Assembly: GCF_009296025.1 (NCBI RefSeq)
Contig: NZ_CP045178.1
Span: 2,294,001-2,358,000 of the forward strand
Length of the DNA: 64,000 nt
Source of the DNA: Streptomyces tsukubensis
Lineage (GTDB): Bacteria > Actinomycetota > Actinomycetes > Streptomycetales > Streptomycetaceae
Direction: 5' to 3'
The position numbers were made by a program, and so were the translations under genes. The notes under the pieces are model-generated. The model saw only the letters and a program-made list of their open reading frames with translations. It searched no databases and had not been told where the DNA came from. This document shows positions 26,777 to 36,432 of this stretch, in pieces (within the stretch, counting starts at the first letter, position 1; each line of letters starts with the position of its first letter).

Positions 26777-26816
26777 ACGGCGCCGTCTCCCCGGTCCCAC
26801 GGGGAGGCGGCGCCGT
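26777..26816. terminator. Strong bidirectional terminator
   Basis: A 17-base stem with one G-T pair: left arm ACGGCGCCGTCTCCCCG (26777-26793), right arm 26800-26816, a 6-base loop, then TTCTT. It separates the peptide gene from the converging protease gene. Confidence 0.9.
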
Positions 26817-26878
26817 TCTTCACGGGTGCCCGGCCGGGGTCGCTTCACCCCTGCCGGGGTTGCCTCACCCTTCCCGGA

Positions 26879-29800
26879 TCACTTCACCCCCACCGCGCGG
26901 ATGATCTCCTGCTCGACCGAACCGCCCCGGTTGTCACTCGCCGAGGCGCGCAGCGAAATGAAAGCCGCGCCCTTGGGGACGCTGATCTTCCCCTTCCAGG
27001 TCGCCTTGGAGCCGTCCTTCTTCAGCGAGACCGACTTCCAGGTCTTGCCGTCGTCGTACGAGGCCTTCAACGTGCCTCCGGAGATCTTCCCCGTGTCGTT
27101 CGCGCCCACCACGTACTCGGAGAAGAGGGAGACCGTGAGCTTCTTGCCCGCCTTGACGTCGCCCGAAAGGTCGGTGTCCACGTCGTAGCCCAGGTTCAGC
27201 AGCGGCAGGTACGTCTCACGGTCGGCCGGGGTCTCCTTGGACCTGAACGTCCAAGCGGAGTGGCCCTTGGTGCCGAGCCGCCAGGTCTCCGGGTCGAGTG
27301 TGGTGTCGGTGACGACCTTGTACGTCTTCTCCGCCGGGTCGGAGTCCCAGGCGTAGGCACCGGAGCTGGTCGCCTTGTCGACGCTCTTGCCGTCGGCGAA
27401 GACCTCGGTGGTCTGTGTCATGGAGGGGTCGTTCCACACATCGCCGAAACCGGTGTGGTCGGGGCCCGAGTCGCCCCAGCCCGGGGTGTTGAACTGCAGG
27501 TCGTTGCCCGAGCGGGTCTGTCCCCAGCCGAGGCCGGTGCCGAGCCACGGGTGCAGGACCGGCTTGAACCAGTCGAGGTCCACCTCCTTACCGCCCTGAT
27601 AGGTGACGAGTCCACTGCGCTCCTCCAGGGCGCCGCCCTTGGTGGTCAGCGTCTCGTGCCACTTCTGGCCGGTGCCCGTGGAGACGTAGTCGGTGCGCTC
27701 GGCCGGGTAGGCGACGCGCTCGGCGAAGCCGAACCCGATGGGGAAGGTGTCGGTGATCGAGTAGCGGAACTCGCCGCCTTCGGTCGCCTTCGGCGCGTGC
27801 GCCTTCACGTCGACCACACCGAGATCACGCTTGCCCGGCTTGTAGGTGAGGTCCTTGGCCGGGATCGATCCGGGGTGCCCCTGCGAGAGGTCGTACATGT
27901 AGGGCGAGTAGGTCGCCCCGGTGAGCTGGACCTTCTTGTCGCGGGCGGCGGCCTTGGCCAGGGTGGCCCCGTCCGCCGCGTTCACGGTGGCGACGGGCAG
28001 CGAACGGCTCTCGCCCTCCTCCGTGCCGAAGTTCTCCATGAGACGGCCGGGCTGGTCGTCGGTGACGAAGAGCGCCTTCGCACCCGCCGTCTGGGCGTTC
28101 CCGCCGATCTCCGTGCCGGGGAGGGTGCCGTCGGCGTGCACGAGGACGGCCCTGCCCTTGACGTTCTTGCCTTCGTACGCGGCGGCCGAGCCGTTGCCCG
28201 CGTCCACCAGGGTGAGCTTCTGCTTGCCGGTGAAGTCGGCGGAGCCGTACTGCGTCCTGGCGTCCGAGATCTTCTTTCCGTCCGCCTTCGCCTCAAGCGT
28301 CGGCTTGCCCAGGCGCCACACTGTCCTGTACTCGAAGGTACCGGCCTTGGGCTTGGTGGTGGGCGCGGCGAAGATACTGTCGTACGTCAGGGGGACCTGT
28401 ACGGCGCCGCCGAACGTGGCGCCGTTCGCCGTACGGTCGAACTCCATCAGCAACTGACGGGTCTCGGTGCGCTTGGACACCTCGGCCTTGACCTCACGGA
28501 GCTTGCTGCCGTCGAGCGTGACCTCGCGGTCCTTGTCGAGGGTGACCTCGGGGTCGGTGAGGAAGCCCATGCCGAGCGAGTCCTTGCCGTGGCTGCCGGT
28601 CACGTCGAGGAAGGAACTCAGCGCGTACGTACCGGGCTTCAGCCGCAGCTTCAGCGTGCCGGAGTCGCCGACGGTGTACGGGGCGGGGTCCGCTCCCCGG
28701 GTGAGCTGCTGGACGGCGACGGGAGCGGCGGTCGGGGCGCCCGCACGGTCCTTGACGTGCACGGTGAGCGTGTACCGCTCTTCCTCCTTGACCAGGCCGA
28801 ACACGGTGTGTGCGACGGTCTTGTCCCCCTCCTTGGCGAGGATCTGCCCGGAGGTGTTGCCCACGGGCGCGTCCGTGCCGTCGCCCGTGACCGTGGTACT
28901 GGCGGTGGAGTGGGCGGGGACGGTCAGCGTGGAGTCGGCGAGCTTCACGACGCCGGCCCCGGCACCCCGTGCGCTGAGCGTGAGAGTGACGGGCGAGTCT
29001 GAGGAGTTGGCGTAGCTGACGGTCTTGGTGACGGGCTTGTTGTCCTCGTAGGGCCAGCCGTAGAAGCCCAGGTCGGCGCTGCCCGACGCGGTGATCCTCG
29101 CGTCGAGCGCGTCGGGGACGCTGACGCGGCCCGCGCCGAGCGCGTACGCGGAGGCGTCCAGCTCCTCGGAGCTGGACATCAGCCCGTCCTTGAGCTGCTG
29201 CCACGTCCAGTCGGGGTGTTTCTGCGCGAGGAGCGCGGCGACCCCGGCGACGTGCGGGGTCGCCATCGACGTACCGCTCATCGTCGTGTAGTCGCCCTCG
29301 CCCGTCACGAAGTGCGAGCGGGCGGCGAGAATGTCGACGCCGGGGGCGGACAGGTCGGGCTTGAGCGCGTTGTCGCCGAGGCGCGGGCCCTGGCTGGTGA
29401 AGTACGCGGCGGTGTCGGTGCTGTCGACGGCGCCGATGGTCAGCGCGTCGTCGGCCGCGCCGGGCGAACCGACGGAGACCGGTGTGCCCGCGTTGCCCGC
29501 GGCGATGACGAAGAGGGTGTCGTTCTCCTCGGAGAGGGTGTTCACGGCCTGCGCCATCGGGTCGGTGCCGTCGCTGGCCTCCGTGGAGCCGAGGCTCATG
29601 GAGACGACCTTGGCGTCCAGGTCCTTGGAGGCCCACTCCATACCGGCGATGATCTGCGACTCCGAGCCCTCGCCCGCGTCGCTGAGTACCTTGCCGACGG
29701 CGAGATCGGCGTCGGGCGCGACGCCCTTCTCCTTGCCGTCCGACGCGGCTCCGCTGCCGCCGACGGTCGAGGCGGTGTGCGTGCCGTGTCCGTTGCGGTC

Positions 29801-30664
29801 GGCGGTCTCCTCGCCCTCGATGAAGCTCTTGCTTTCGCTGACGCGGCCCTTGAGGTCGGGGTGGTCGGCGTCGATGCCGGTGTCGAGGACGGCGACCTTG
29901 ACGCCCTTGCCGGTGAGCCCCGCCTGCCACGCCTCCGAGGTGCCGATCTGGGCGTTGGACTCGGCCATGTCGGCCTCGACCTTGCCGTCGAGCCAGATCT
30001 TTCCCACCCCGGCCGCGAAGGTGTCGGCGGCTCCGGCAGCGGACCTGGTGTCCTGGGTCGCCGTCGGGTTCTTCGTGTCGGACTTCGTGACGGAGGACCA
30101 GAAAGCCCCGCCCTTGTCCGCCTCGACCGCGACGCCGCCGACGCTGGGCAGCGAGCGCACCTTACGGGTGCCGTCCAAGGGCGCGGGGGCGCTGCGGGCG
30201 TTCTTCTTCTTGTACGTGACGATGAGCGGCAGGCCGGTGGTCCCGCCCTTCTTGGCCTGGGCGCCCACGGGGTCGGCGTAGCCCTGGCGTATCAGCTCGC
30301 CGACATCGAACAGGCGGCGGTCCAGGGTCCCCGCGTCGAGGTAGGGGCGGGCCTCGTCGGGGATGACGGTGACGTGGCCGCCTGACGTCTCACTGCGTAC
30401 GGCGCCCGTCGCGCCCTTGGCGCGTTCGACGGTGACGGTCTTCTTCCCGGCCCCGAGGTCGGTGACGGTCACCTTGTCGCCGGTCACCAGGGTGACGGTG
30501 CGGGCGGCGTGGGCGGCGTTGTTCGTCGCTGTCTTCGCGGCCGAGGACTGCGACGGCGCGTCCTCGGCGTGGGCGAACTGGCCGGTGGGCAGCAGGACTA
30601 GGGCGAGCCCGGCCGGCAGCAGTGTCGCTCTTCGCCACCCGGTCCCTCTGGTCGTACGGGTCAT
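26879..30664 (-). CDS. Large secreted S8 (subtilisin-like) serine protease
   Basis: A 1261-residue extracellular protease. Residues 1-33 are a signal peptide (LLPAGLALVLLPTGQFAHA), followed by a propeptide to about 235. The triad is visible: Asp about 258 (VAVLDTGID), His about 293 (NGHGTHTAS) and Ser about 463 (SGTSMATPHVAG). The long C-terminal part has beta-rich modules and a PA-like segment (AGAKALFVTDDQ). The ATG at 30664 follows GAGAGAG; upstream frame is not protein-like. It probably degrades environmental or mycelial protein. Confidence 0.92.
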   Translation of the reverse strand: MTRTTRGTGWRRATLLPAGLALVLLPTGQFAHAEDAPSQSSAAKTATNNAAHAARTVTLVTGDKVTVTDLGAGKKTVTVERAKGATGAVRSETSGGHVTVIPDEARPYLDAGTLDRRLFDVGELIRQGYADPVGAQAKKGGTTGLPLIVTYKKKNARSAPAPLDGTRKVRSLPSVGGVAVEADKGGAFWSSVTKSDTKNPTATQDTRSAAGAADTFAAGVGKIWLDGKVEADMAESNAQIGTSEAWQAGLTGKGVKVAVLDTGIDADHPDLKGRVSESKSFIEGEETADRNGHGTHTASTVGGSGAASDGKEKGVAPDADLAVGKVLSDAGEGSESQIIAGMEWASKDLDAKVVSMSLGSTEASDGTDPMAQAVNTLSEENDTLFVIAAGNAGTPVSVGSPGAADDALTIGAVDSTDTAAYFTSQGPRLGDNALKPDLSAPGVDILAARSHFVTGEGDYTTMSGTSMATPHVAGVAALLAQKHPDWTWQQLKDGLMSSSEELDASAYALGAGRVSVPDALDARITASGSADLGFYGWPYEDNKPVTKTVSYANSSDSPVTLTLSARGAGAGVVKLADSTLTVPAHSTASTTVTGDGTDAPVGNTSGQILAKEGDKTVAHTVFGLVKEEERYTLTVHVKDRAGAPTAAPVAVQQLTRGADPAPYTVGDSGTLKLRLKPGTYALSSFLDVTGSHGKDSLGMGFLTDPEVTLDKDREVTLDGSKLREVKAEVSKRTETRQLLMEFDRTANGATFGGAVQVPLTYDSIFAAPTTKPKAGTFEYRTVWRLGKPTLEAKADGKKISDARTQYGSADFTGKQKLTLVDAGNGSAAAYEGKNVKGRAVLVHADGTLPGTEIGGNAQTAGAKALFVTDDQPGRLMENFGTEEGESRSLPVATVNAADGATLAKAAARDKKVQLTGATYSPYMYDLSQGHPGSIPAKDLTYKPGKRDLGVVDVKAHAPKATEGGEFRYSITDTFPIGFGFAERVAYPAERTDYVSTGTGQKWHETLTTKGGALEERSGLVTYQGGKEVDLDWFKPVLHPWLGTGLGWGQTRSGNDLQFNTPGWGDSGPDHTGFGDVWNDPSMTQTTEVFADGKSVDKATSSGAYAWDSDPAEKTYKVVTDTTLDPETWRLGTKGHSAWTFRSKETPADRETYLPLLNLGYDVDTDLSGDVKAGKKLTVSLFSEYVVGANDTGKISGGTLKASYDDGKTWKSVSLKKDGSKATWKGKISVPKGAAFISLRASASDNRGGSVEQEIIRAVGVK

Positions 30665-30914
30665 GTGACTCTCTCTCCGTCGGCCCGGGATCTGGGGAGC
30701 CCGGGGCACTGCGAAGAGTCTCGGGCGGCATGTGTTTCTGATGAGTTGACAGGTGCTGGCGGGAACGTGACATGGCGGATTCCCGCCCGGAGCGCCCCAC
30801 CCGGCGGTTGGGGGCTTTCCGGCCAGACCGCGAACACCCGGTTTAGGGGTCCTTGCGCGCCCGGTGGCCCGACGGCGGAAGGCGGGAAGGGCACTTCGGC
30901 GGCCGGGCGCGAGG

Positions 30915-32729
30915 TCAGGGCCGTGGGTTCCTGGCGTCGTAACGGGCGAATCCACGCCACTTCAGAGCCATCAGACTTACGGCGACCACACAGGCCACAC
31001 CACCACCCGTGATGGCGAAACCGGGGCTCGTCAGGTCCGCGACGGACCCGGCGAGGAACTCGCCGAGGCGGGGGCCGCCCGCGACGACGACGATGAAGAC
31101 CCCTTGCAGCCTGCCGCGCATCTCGTCCGGGCTGGCGGCCTGGAGCATGGTGTTGCGAAAGGCCATGGACACCATGTCCGCGCATCCCGCGAGGGCGAGG
31201 AAGAGCAGGCCGAGCCAGAGTTCCCGCGTGAGCCCGAAGACAGCGATGGCGGCGCCCCACGCGGCGACGGCGATCAGGATGACGGCCCCGTGTCCGCGTA
31301 CCCGCCCCTGCCATCCCGAGAACACCGCGCCGAGCATCGCCCCGCAGGCCGGCGCGGCGACGAGCAGCCCCGTGGTCTTCGCGTCGCCCCCGTACCAGAG
31401 GACGGCGACGGCCGGGTACAGCGCACGGGGGTGGGCGAGGACCATGGCACACAGGTCGGAGACGAAGGCGGTACGCAGGTTGGGCCGGGAGGCGAGAAAC
31501 CGCAGGCCGTCCACGACGGAGGGCCTGCGGGCCCTCGCTCCGGAGGCGACGGAGGCTTGACCCGCCTGCGCTCCGTCCTCGCCGCGATCCGGCGGTGCTC
31601 CGTCCCCGCCGCGCTCCTTCACTGTCCTGTCCCTGCCGCTCCCCCTCACGGTTCCGTCGCCGCCTTGCCCGGCCACGGTTCCGTCCCCGCCTTGCCCGGC
31701 CACGGTTCCGTCGCCGCCGTGCCCCGCCACGGGTCCGTCCCCGGTGCGGCCGGGCAGCATCGCGGGCAGCCGCCACATGGCGTACAGCGAGAAGGAGAAG
31801 GCGACGGCGTCGATGAGGTACGCGGACTGGTAACCCCCGACACCGACGACCAGTCCGCCGAGCATCGGCCCCATCAGCGTGCCCGAGGTGATCGTCATGG
31901 AGGTGAGTGCGTTGGCGGCCTGCAACTGCTCGGGCGGTACGAGCCTCGGGATCATCGCGGAGCGGGCGGGCGAGTTCACGGCTCCGCAGACCGCCTGGAG
32001 CGCCACGATCGCGTAGAGGAACCAGACACGGTCGAATCCGGCGAACGCGGCGGCGGACAGCGCGACCGAGAGCGCGCAGGACCCGAGAGAACTGATCAGC
32101 CCCAGTCTGCGGCGATCCACGATGTCCGCGATGGCGCCGCCGTAGAGACCGAAGATCATGAGCGGCACGAACGAGAAGAGCCCGACAAGTCCGACGGAGA
32201 AACTGGACCGGGTGATGTCGTACACCTGGAGCGACACGGCGAGCGCCGTCATGGCCTGCCCGATCCAGGAGACCGTGTTACCGGCCCAGAGCCGCCGGAA
32301 GTCGGCGGAGTCGCGCAGTGGTGCGAGATCCACGAGGAAGCGGCGGCCCGCGGCGGTAGCGGGTCCGGGCCCGACGGCTTCGCGGGCATCGTCGCCGTCA
32401 GGACCTGCCGCGTCCAGCGGGGGCGGGGGCGAGGAGGCGGGGAGCCGCGCGGGGGTGTCGTGCGTTGCCAAGGGGTGGGCCCGCGGGGCCCCTTCGGCGG
32501 CGGAGGGTATGAGAGGGCGCTCGGGGGCGGCGTCTTGGGGTGCGGCCTCCGAGCCGGTGACTTCCGATCCGCCGGTGGCCTCTGTTGCACCCACGGCCTC
32601 TGTTACGCCCGTCGTGTCCCTCGTGTCGGTCGGACCCGTCGTGTCGGGTGCGCCCGTCGTGTCGGGTGCGCCCGTCGTGTCGGGTGCGCCCGTCGTGTTG
32701 GTCGCGCCCGTCGATGTCGTGTGATGCAC
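30915..32729 (-). CDS. MFS transporter with repetitive N-terminus and central loop
   Basis: A predicted 604-residue major facilitator. From FLVDLAPLRDSADFRRLWAG onward it resembles actinobacterial MFS_3/enterobactin-exporter-like proteins, with 10-12 hydrophobic segments. The first 130 residues are low complexity (GAPDTT units), and the loop between the halves carries 9-residue GGDGTVAGQ-like repeats, both unusual. The GTG at 32729 has no good ribosome site, so translation may start further in. Substrate unknown; efflux is most likely. Confidence 0.75.
   Translation of the reverse strand: MHHTTSTGATNTTGAPDTTGAPDTTGAPDTTGPTDTRDTTGVTEAVGATEATGGSEVTGSEAAPQDAAPERPLIPSAAEGAPRAHPLATHDTPARLPASSPPPPLDAAGPDGDDAREAVGPGPATAAGRRFLVDLAPLRDSADFRRLWAGNTVSWIGQAMTALAVSLQVYDITRSSFSVGLVGLFSFVPLMIFGLYGGAIADIVDRRRLGLISSLGSCALSVALSAAAFAGFDRVWFLYAIVALQAVCGAVNSPARSAMIPRLVPPEQLQAANALTSMTITSGTLMGPMLGGLVVGVGGYQSAYLIDAVAFSFSLYAMWRLPAMLPGRTGDGPVAGHGGDGTVAGQGGDGTVAGQGGDGTVRGSGRDRTVKERGGDGAPPDRGEDGAQAGQASVASGARARRPSVVDGLRFLASRPNLRTAFVSDLCAMVLAHPRALYPAVAVLWYGGDAKTTGLLVAAPACGAMLGAVFSGWQGRVRGHGAVILIAVAAWGAAIAVFGLTRELWLGLLFLALAGCADMVSMAFRNTMLQAASPDEMRGRLQGVFIVVVAGGPRLGEFLAGSVADLTSPGFAITGGGVACVVAVSLMALKWRGFARYDARNPRP
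31648..31755. repeat. 27-base tandem repeat inside the MFS gene
   Basis: Units starting ACGGTTCCGTC recur at 31648, 31675, 31702 and, diverged, 31729. They encode GGDGTVAGQ-like peptides in the cytoplasmic loop between the two halves of the transporter. Confidence 0.9.
32638..32709. repeat. 18-base tandem repeat in the MFS N-terminus
   Basis: GTCGTGTCGGGTGCGCCC occurs exactly at 32638, 32656 and 32674, with a diverged fourth copy at 32692. It encodes GAPDTT on the minus strand. Confidence 0.95.
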
Positions 32730-32999
32730 AGCGGATGGTAACCACGCGCGGCAGCTCCGCCGTAAGGGTTTATCGCCGGGGCGGACCCGTACGGGAAGGG
32801 GGTGACGGGCCCCTCAGGAGCAGGGACCGTGGGCGTGCGCCGCAGGCCGGGTCCCCGGAGCGACCCATGGCTCTCACCCGGTCGGGCGCGCCCCGCACGG
32901 CCCTCCCCGGCGGGCGGCCCGCACCGCGCACGCGCACGATGCGATCAGGGGGCGCCGCCCGGTGTCTCCGTACGGTCCGCGCTCTCGGGAGGATCTGCC

Positions 33000-34037
33000 A
33001 TGACCGTAAGTCTTGAGCAGCTGCGCCGCTGCCACCTCGCTGTCGACCTCGGCGCCGCCAGGACCAGGGTGTACGTGAAAGGGCTCGGGCTCGTCGTGGA
33101 CGAACCGAGCGTGGCGGCGGTCAACACCAGGACGGGCGCGCTGATCGCGGTCGGGGAGTTCGCCCAGCGGATGACGGGGCGGACCCCGTCGTACATCCGG
33201 GTCGTGCGTCCGGTGGCCGGCGGCACGGTCGTCGACGTCCAGATGGCCCAGCGGATGCTGCGTCACCTCCTCGGCGACAAACTGCGCAGGGCACTGCGGC
33301 GCAAGCCGCGGCTGCGGGCGGCGGCCTGCACCCCGCACGACGCGGACCCGCTCGCGCAGCGGGCGACCACGGAGACGCTGGTGGGGCTGGGGGCGCGCCG
33401 CGTGGAACTGGTCGACACGCTCATCGCGTCGGCCGTGGGCTGCGGGCTGCCGGTCGAGCGGCCGGAAGCCACCATGATCATGATGTGTGGCGCGGCGACC
33501 ACGCAGGTGGCGGTGTTGTCGCTCGGCGCGATCGTCACGGCGCAGCGCATCCCCGTCGGCGGGGAGGCCATCGACCACGCGATCGTGCAGCACCTGCGCC
33601 AGCGGCACGAACTGATGCTGCCGACCCAGTCGGTACGTCCGCTCCAGATCGCCCTGCGGGGCAACGGCCTGACCCCCACGGGCCCCACGTCCACCGAGAT
33701 CCACGGCAGGGACGTCTCCACGGGGCTGGCCCGTTCGGTCACCGTGGACACCGCCGCCGTGCGCGAGGCGATCCACACACCGCTGACGGCGGTACTCGAC
33801 GGCATCGGCAGACTGCTGCGCGACTGCCCGCCGGACCTCGTCGCCGACCTGGCGGAACGCGGGATCAAGATGGTCGGGGGCAGCGCCATGCTCCCCGGTC
33901 TCGACGAGATGCTGCGTGAGGCCACGGGGATGCCCGTGGAGATCGCGGAGCGGCCCGATGTCTGCTCGATCCTGGGGCTCGGCGCGATGCTGGACGGCAA
34001 GGTCCTGCCCATGACGCTGAACCCACTGGCCCGCTGA
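33000..34037 (+). CDS. mbl: MreB/Mbl-like actin homologue with altered nucleotide-binding motifs
   Basis: A 345-residue actin-fold protein. Phosphate loop 1 is recognisable (LAVDLGAARTRVYVKG), as are RPVAGGTVVDVQMAQRML, VGGEAIDHAI and VGGSAMLPGLDEMLREATG. In phosphate loop 2 the usual DIGGGTTE-like motif reads MCGAATTQ, losing the acidic residues, so ATP turnover may be weak. Streptomyces Mbl-type proteins contribute to spore-wall integrity. The ATG at 33000 follows GGGAGGA. The next gene, a degenerate sensor kinase, starts 15 bases downstream. Confidence 0.8.
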   Translation: MTVSLEQLRRCHLAVDLGAARTRVYVKGLGLVVDEPSVAAVNTRTGALIAVGEFAQRMTGRTPSYIRVVRPVAGGTVVDVQMAQRMLRHLLGDKLRRALRRKPRLRAAACTPHDADPLAQRATTETLVGLGARRVELVDTLIASAVGCGLPVERPEATMIMMCGAATTQVAVLSLGAIVTAQRIPVGGEAIDHAIVQHLRQRHELMLPTQSVRPLQIALRGNGLTPTGPTSTEIHGRDVSTGLARSVTVDTAAVREAIHTPLTAVLDGIGRLLRDCPPDLVADLAERGIKMVGGSAMLPGLDEMLREATGMPVEIAERPDVCSILGLGAMLDGKVLPMTLNPLAR

Positions 34038-34052
34038 GCCGGTGACGGGGCC

Positions 34053-35888
34053 ATGGTCAGGAAACCGGACAGTGACCGGCTCTCCCGTCTGCTGCGGGCC
34101 GTCATCGGCGTCGGCACCGACCTCGACGTACCGTCCACGCTCCAGCACCTGGTGGAGAGCGCGGCCGGACTGACGGACGCACGCGTCGGGGTGCTCGGGG
34201 TGATCGACCAGGAGCGCGGGGGCGTGCGCGAACTGTTCGCGTTCGGCGCGGACGAGGAGGCCGAACGGCGGGTCGCCCGGCTGTCCGTCGGGGATCTCGG
34301 GCCCTTCGGTGATCTGCTCGACGGCCCGGGTTCCGGCCCCGGCCCCGGACCCGGACCCGGTCCTGCGTCCGCACCCGAACCCGAACCTGCGTCCGGATCC
34401 GAACCCGGACCCGAGCCCGGTCCGGGCGTACCGCGCGAAGGTCCCTCCGGTGCGGGCGCGTCCCGGAGCCGCTCCACGGCGCCCACCTTCCTCCGAGTAC
34501 GGGTCATGGTGGGCGAGGACCTCTTCGGGAACCTCTGCCTCACCGACCGGGCGGAGGGCCGTTTCACCTACGAGGACCAGCAGGTTCTGTGGGTGCTCGC
34601 CGCCCAGGCGGGCATCGCGATCGGCAACGCGCGACTGTACGGGAGGGCGCGCCAGCGCGAGCGCTGGATCGAGGGCGCGGCGGCCGTCACCACGGCGCTG
34701 CTGGCCGGTGAGAACGCGGCGGAGGCGCTGACGACCGTGGCGGAGCAGGCACGCTTCCTCGCCGACGCGAACGCCGGAGTGATCCTCCAGCCCACGGACG
34801 AGGGCGGCATGGAGATCGTGACGGTGTCCACCGGAGACGACCCGGCGGGCATCGTCGGTACGTCGATCGAACCCGGCAGCGCGGTACTTGAGCAACTGCT
34901 CGGCGGAGAGGCGGTGTTCCTCGACGACTCGGCCACGGACCCGCGGATGACGACCCATGTGCGGGAGCGGTTCGGGCCGAGCATGATGCTGCCGCTCCAG
35001 GCGAACGGCAGGCTGATCGGCACGCTGGCCCTTCCGAGGCGCAGGGGCGCACGCGGCTACACATCGGTGGAGCGGCTGATGGCCACGCAGTTCGCCTCGC
35101 AGGCCGCGCTGGCCCTCGTACTCGCCGACACGCAGCAGCGGAGGGAACGGCTCGCGGTCTTCGAGGACCGCGACCGCATCGCCCGTGACCTGCACGACCT
35201 CGTCGTACAGCGGCTGTTCGCGACGGGCATGATGCTGGAGTCCACCCGGCGCAGGGCCGAGGCGGAGCCGGGGGTGCGGCGGGAAGAGGCGGGTGACGGA
35301 GCCGGGACGGGCGACCCCGCCGGGGCGGGTGGGGCGACCCCCGTGACAGGGGCCCACGTGCCCGGGTCCCCCGTGCCCGCGATCCTGGAGCGCGCCATCG
35401 TCGAACTGGAGTCGACCATCCAGGAGGTACGTACGGCGATCTTCGCGCTCCAGCAGCCACCGACGGACGCACCGGCCACCCTGCGCGGCAAGGTACTCAG
35501 GGAAGCGGCGGGCGCGGCGGCCGTACTGGGATTCCAGCCCTCGGTGCACTTCGGCGGCGCGGTCGACAGCAGGATCGACGCGACGACGGGCGAGCATCTG
35601 CTGACGGCGCTGCGCAGGGCGCTGGCCGCCGCGTCGCGGAGGACGTCCGTGAGCCGCGTCGACATCGCGGTCGACTCCTCGGCGGCCTTGCCGGACGGCA
35701 GGGAGGCGGTACGGCTGACGGTGTACGACAACGGGGCGACGGAGGAGGCGGAGGGGACGGAGGAGATGGAGGGGACGGAGGAGGCGGAAGGGACGGAGGA
35801 GATGGAGGGGACGGAGGAACGACAAGGGGAAGAGGGAGCACGGGAAGGGAACCCCGGCACCACACTCACCTGGCAGTCGCCCTTGTGA
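34053..35888 (+). CDS. GAF-domain sensor histidine kinase with degenerate ATPase domain
   Basis: A 611-residue cytoplasmic protein with two GAF domains (about 15-195, interrupted by a Pro/Gly/Glu repeat, and about 205-355), as in DevS/DosS kinases. A dimerisation helix follows with the phospho-acceptor His about 380 in RIARDLHDLVVQRLFATGM. The ATPase domain looks dead: its N-box reads LRRALAAASRRT without the usual Glu and Asn, and after VYDNG the lid and second glycine box are replaced by Glu-rich repeats and a short tail. A sensor or scaffold without kinase activity is inferred. Confidence 0.8.
   Translation: MVRKPDSDRLSRLLRAVIGVGTDLDVPSTLQHLVESAAGLTDARVGVLGVIDQERGGVRELFAFGADEEAERRVARLSVGDLGPFGDLLDGPGSGPGPGPGPGPASAPEPEPASGSEPGPEPGPGVPREGPSGAGASRSRSTAPTFLRVRVMVGEDLFGNLCLTDRAEGRFTYEDQQVLWVLAAQAGIAIGNARLYGRARQRERWIEGAAAVTTALLAGENAAEALTTVAEQARFLADANAGVILQPTDEGGMEIVTVSTGDDPAGIVGTSIEPGSAVLEQLLGGEAVFLDDSATDPRMTTHVRERFGPSMMLPLQANGRLIGTLALPRRRGARGYTSVERLMATQFASQAALALVLADTQQRRERLAVFEDRDRIARDLHDLVVQRLFATGMMLESTRRRAEAEPGVRREEAGDGAGTGDPAGAGGATPVTGAHVPGSPVPAILERAIVELESTIQEVRTAIFALQQPPTDAPATLRGKVLREAAGAAAVLGFQPSVHFGGAVDSRIDATTGEHLLTALRRALAAASRRTSVSRVDIAVDSSAALPDGREAVRLTVYDNGATEEAEGTEEMEGTEEAEGTEEMEGTEERQGEEGAREGNPGTTLTWQSPL
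35745..35821. repeat. Glu-rich repeat at the kinase C-terminus
   Basis: A GA-rich tract encodes alternating TEEAEG and TEEMEG units where the ATP lid of a histidine kinase would normally be. Slippage probably replaced or displaced the missing domain part. Confidence 0.85.
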
Positions 35889-35905
35889 CATTGGCCGTGA
35901 CAACG

Positions 35906-35930
35906 GCTCTGACGGCGGCTCCGCCAGAGC
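35906..35930 (+). terminator. Hairpin after the sensor-kinase gene
   Basis: GCTCT and GGCGG pair with CCGCC and AGAGC around the loop CT, with a three-base bulge. It lies 18 bases after the stop and is a plausible terminator for the mbl-kinase pair. Confidence 0.5.
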
Positions 35931-36186
35931 TGTGACAGCGGCAGGGGGGAGCCCTGACCGGGGCTCCTCGCGTGACAGGGCCGCGAGTCAACGGGCCGTG
36001 TGTGACTCCGGGTACCAGGGATACGGGTGAGGTCGCACACGAAGGACCCCGTCACGCGGCCTCGTCAAAAACGCGGATTCCCGCGCATCCGTCCATGCCG
36101 CAGGGGAGAAGGTATGGGGTGAGGGCAGGTGCGTTTTCGTCCGCCGGGGAGCGGACCGCGGACACCCTCGACGGAGACCGCTGCCG

Positions 36187-36423
36187 ATGATCAGTCGTTC
36201 CACCCCACAGCAGAGCGCCGCGACCACGCCGGGAACGGGACGCGACGCATACACCTCACCCGCCTGCCGACTGGGGGAACATCCCTCCTGCCACGGCAAC
36301 GTGCAGCAACGGCTGCACACGGCACAGGCACCCGTGCAGACCCTGCACTGCGGCTGCGCCTGCCACCACACCCACCCGCCCCGCTCCGACGAGGACACGC
36401 GCGGCTCGGGCCCAGTGATCTGA
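36187..36423 (+). CDS. Small Cys/His-rich protein, possible zinc-binding domain
   Basis: A predicted 78-residue protein with a central metal-site-like pattern: CRLGEHPSCHG, then after about 20 residues HCGCACHHTHP. Spaced C-x-LG-x-H-x-x-C and CxCxCHH signatures recur in small actinobacterial proteins. No clear ribosome site precedes the ATG. A strong hairpin lies ten bases after the stop. Function unknown; it could also be a chance frame, but the clustered cysteines and the terminator argue for a gene. Confidence 0.5.
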   Translation: MISRSTPQQSAATTPGTGRDAYTSPACRLGEHPSCHGNVQQRLHTAQAPVQTLHCGCACHHTHPPRSDEDTRGSGPVI

Positions 36424-36432
36424 GACCGAAAG

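Noticed and set aside
30864..32741. A 625-codon plus-strand frame opposite the MFS transporter
   Set aside because: It is antisense to a recognisable transporter and composed of Gly/Arg/Glu-rich low-complexity sequence.
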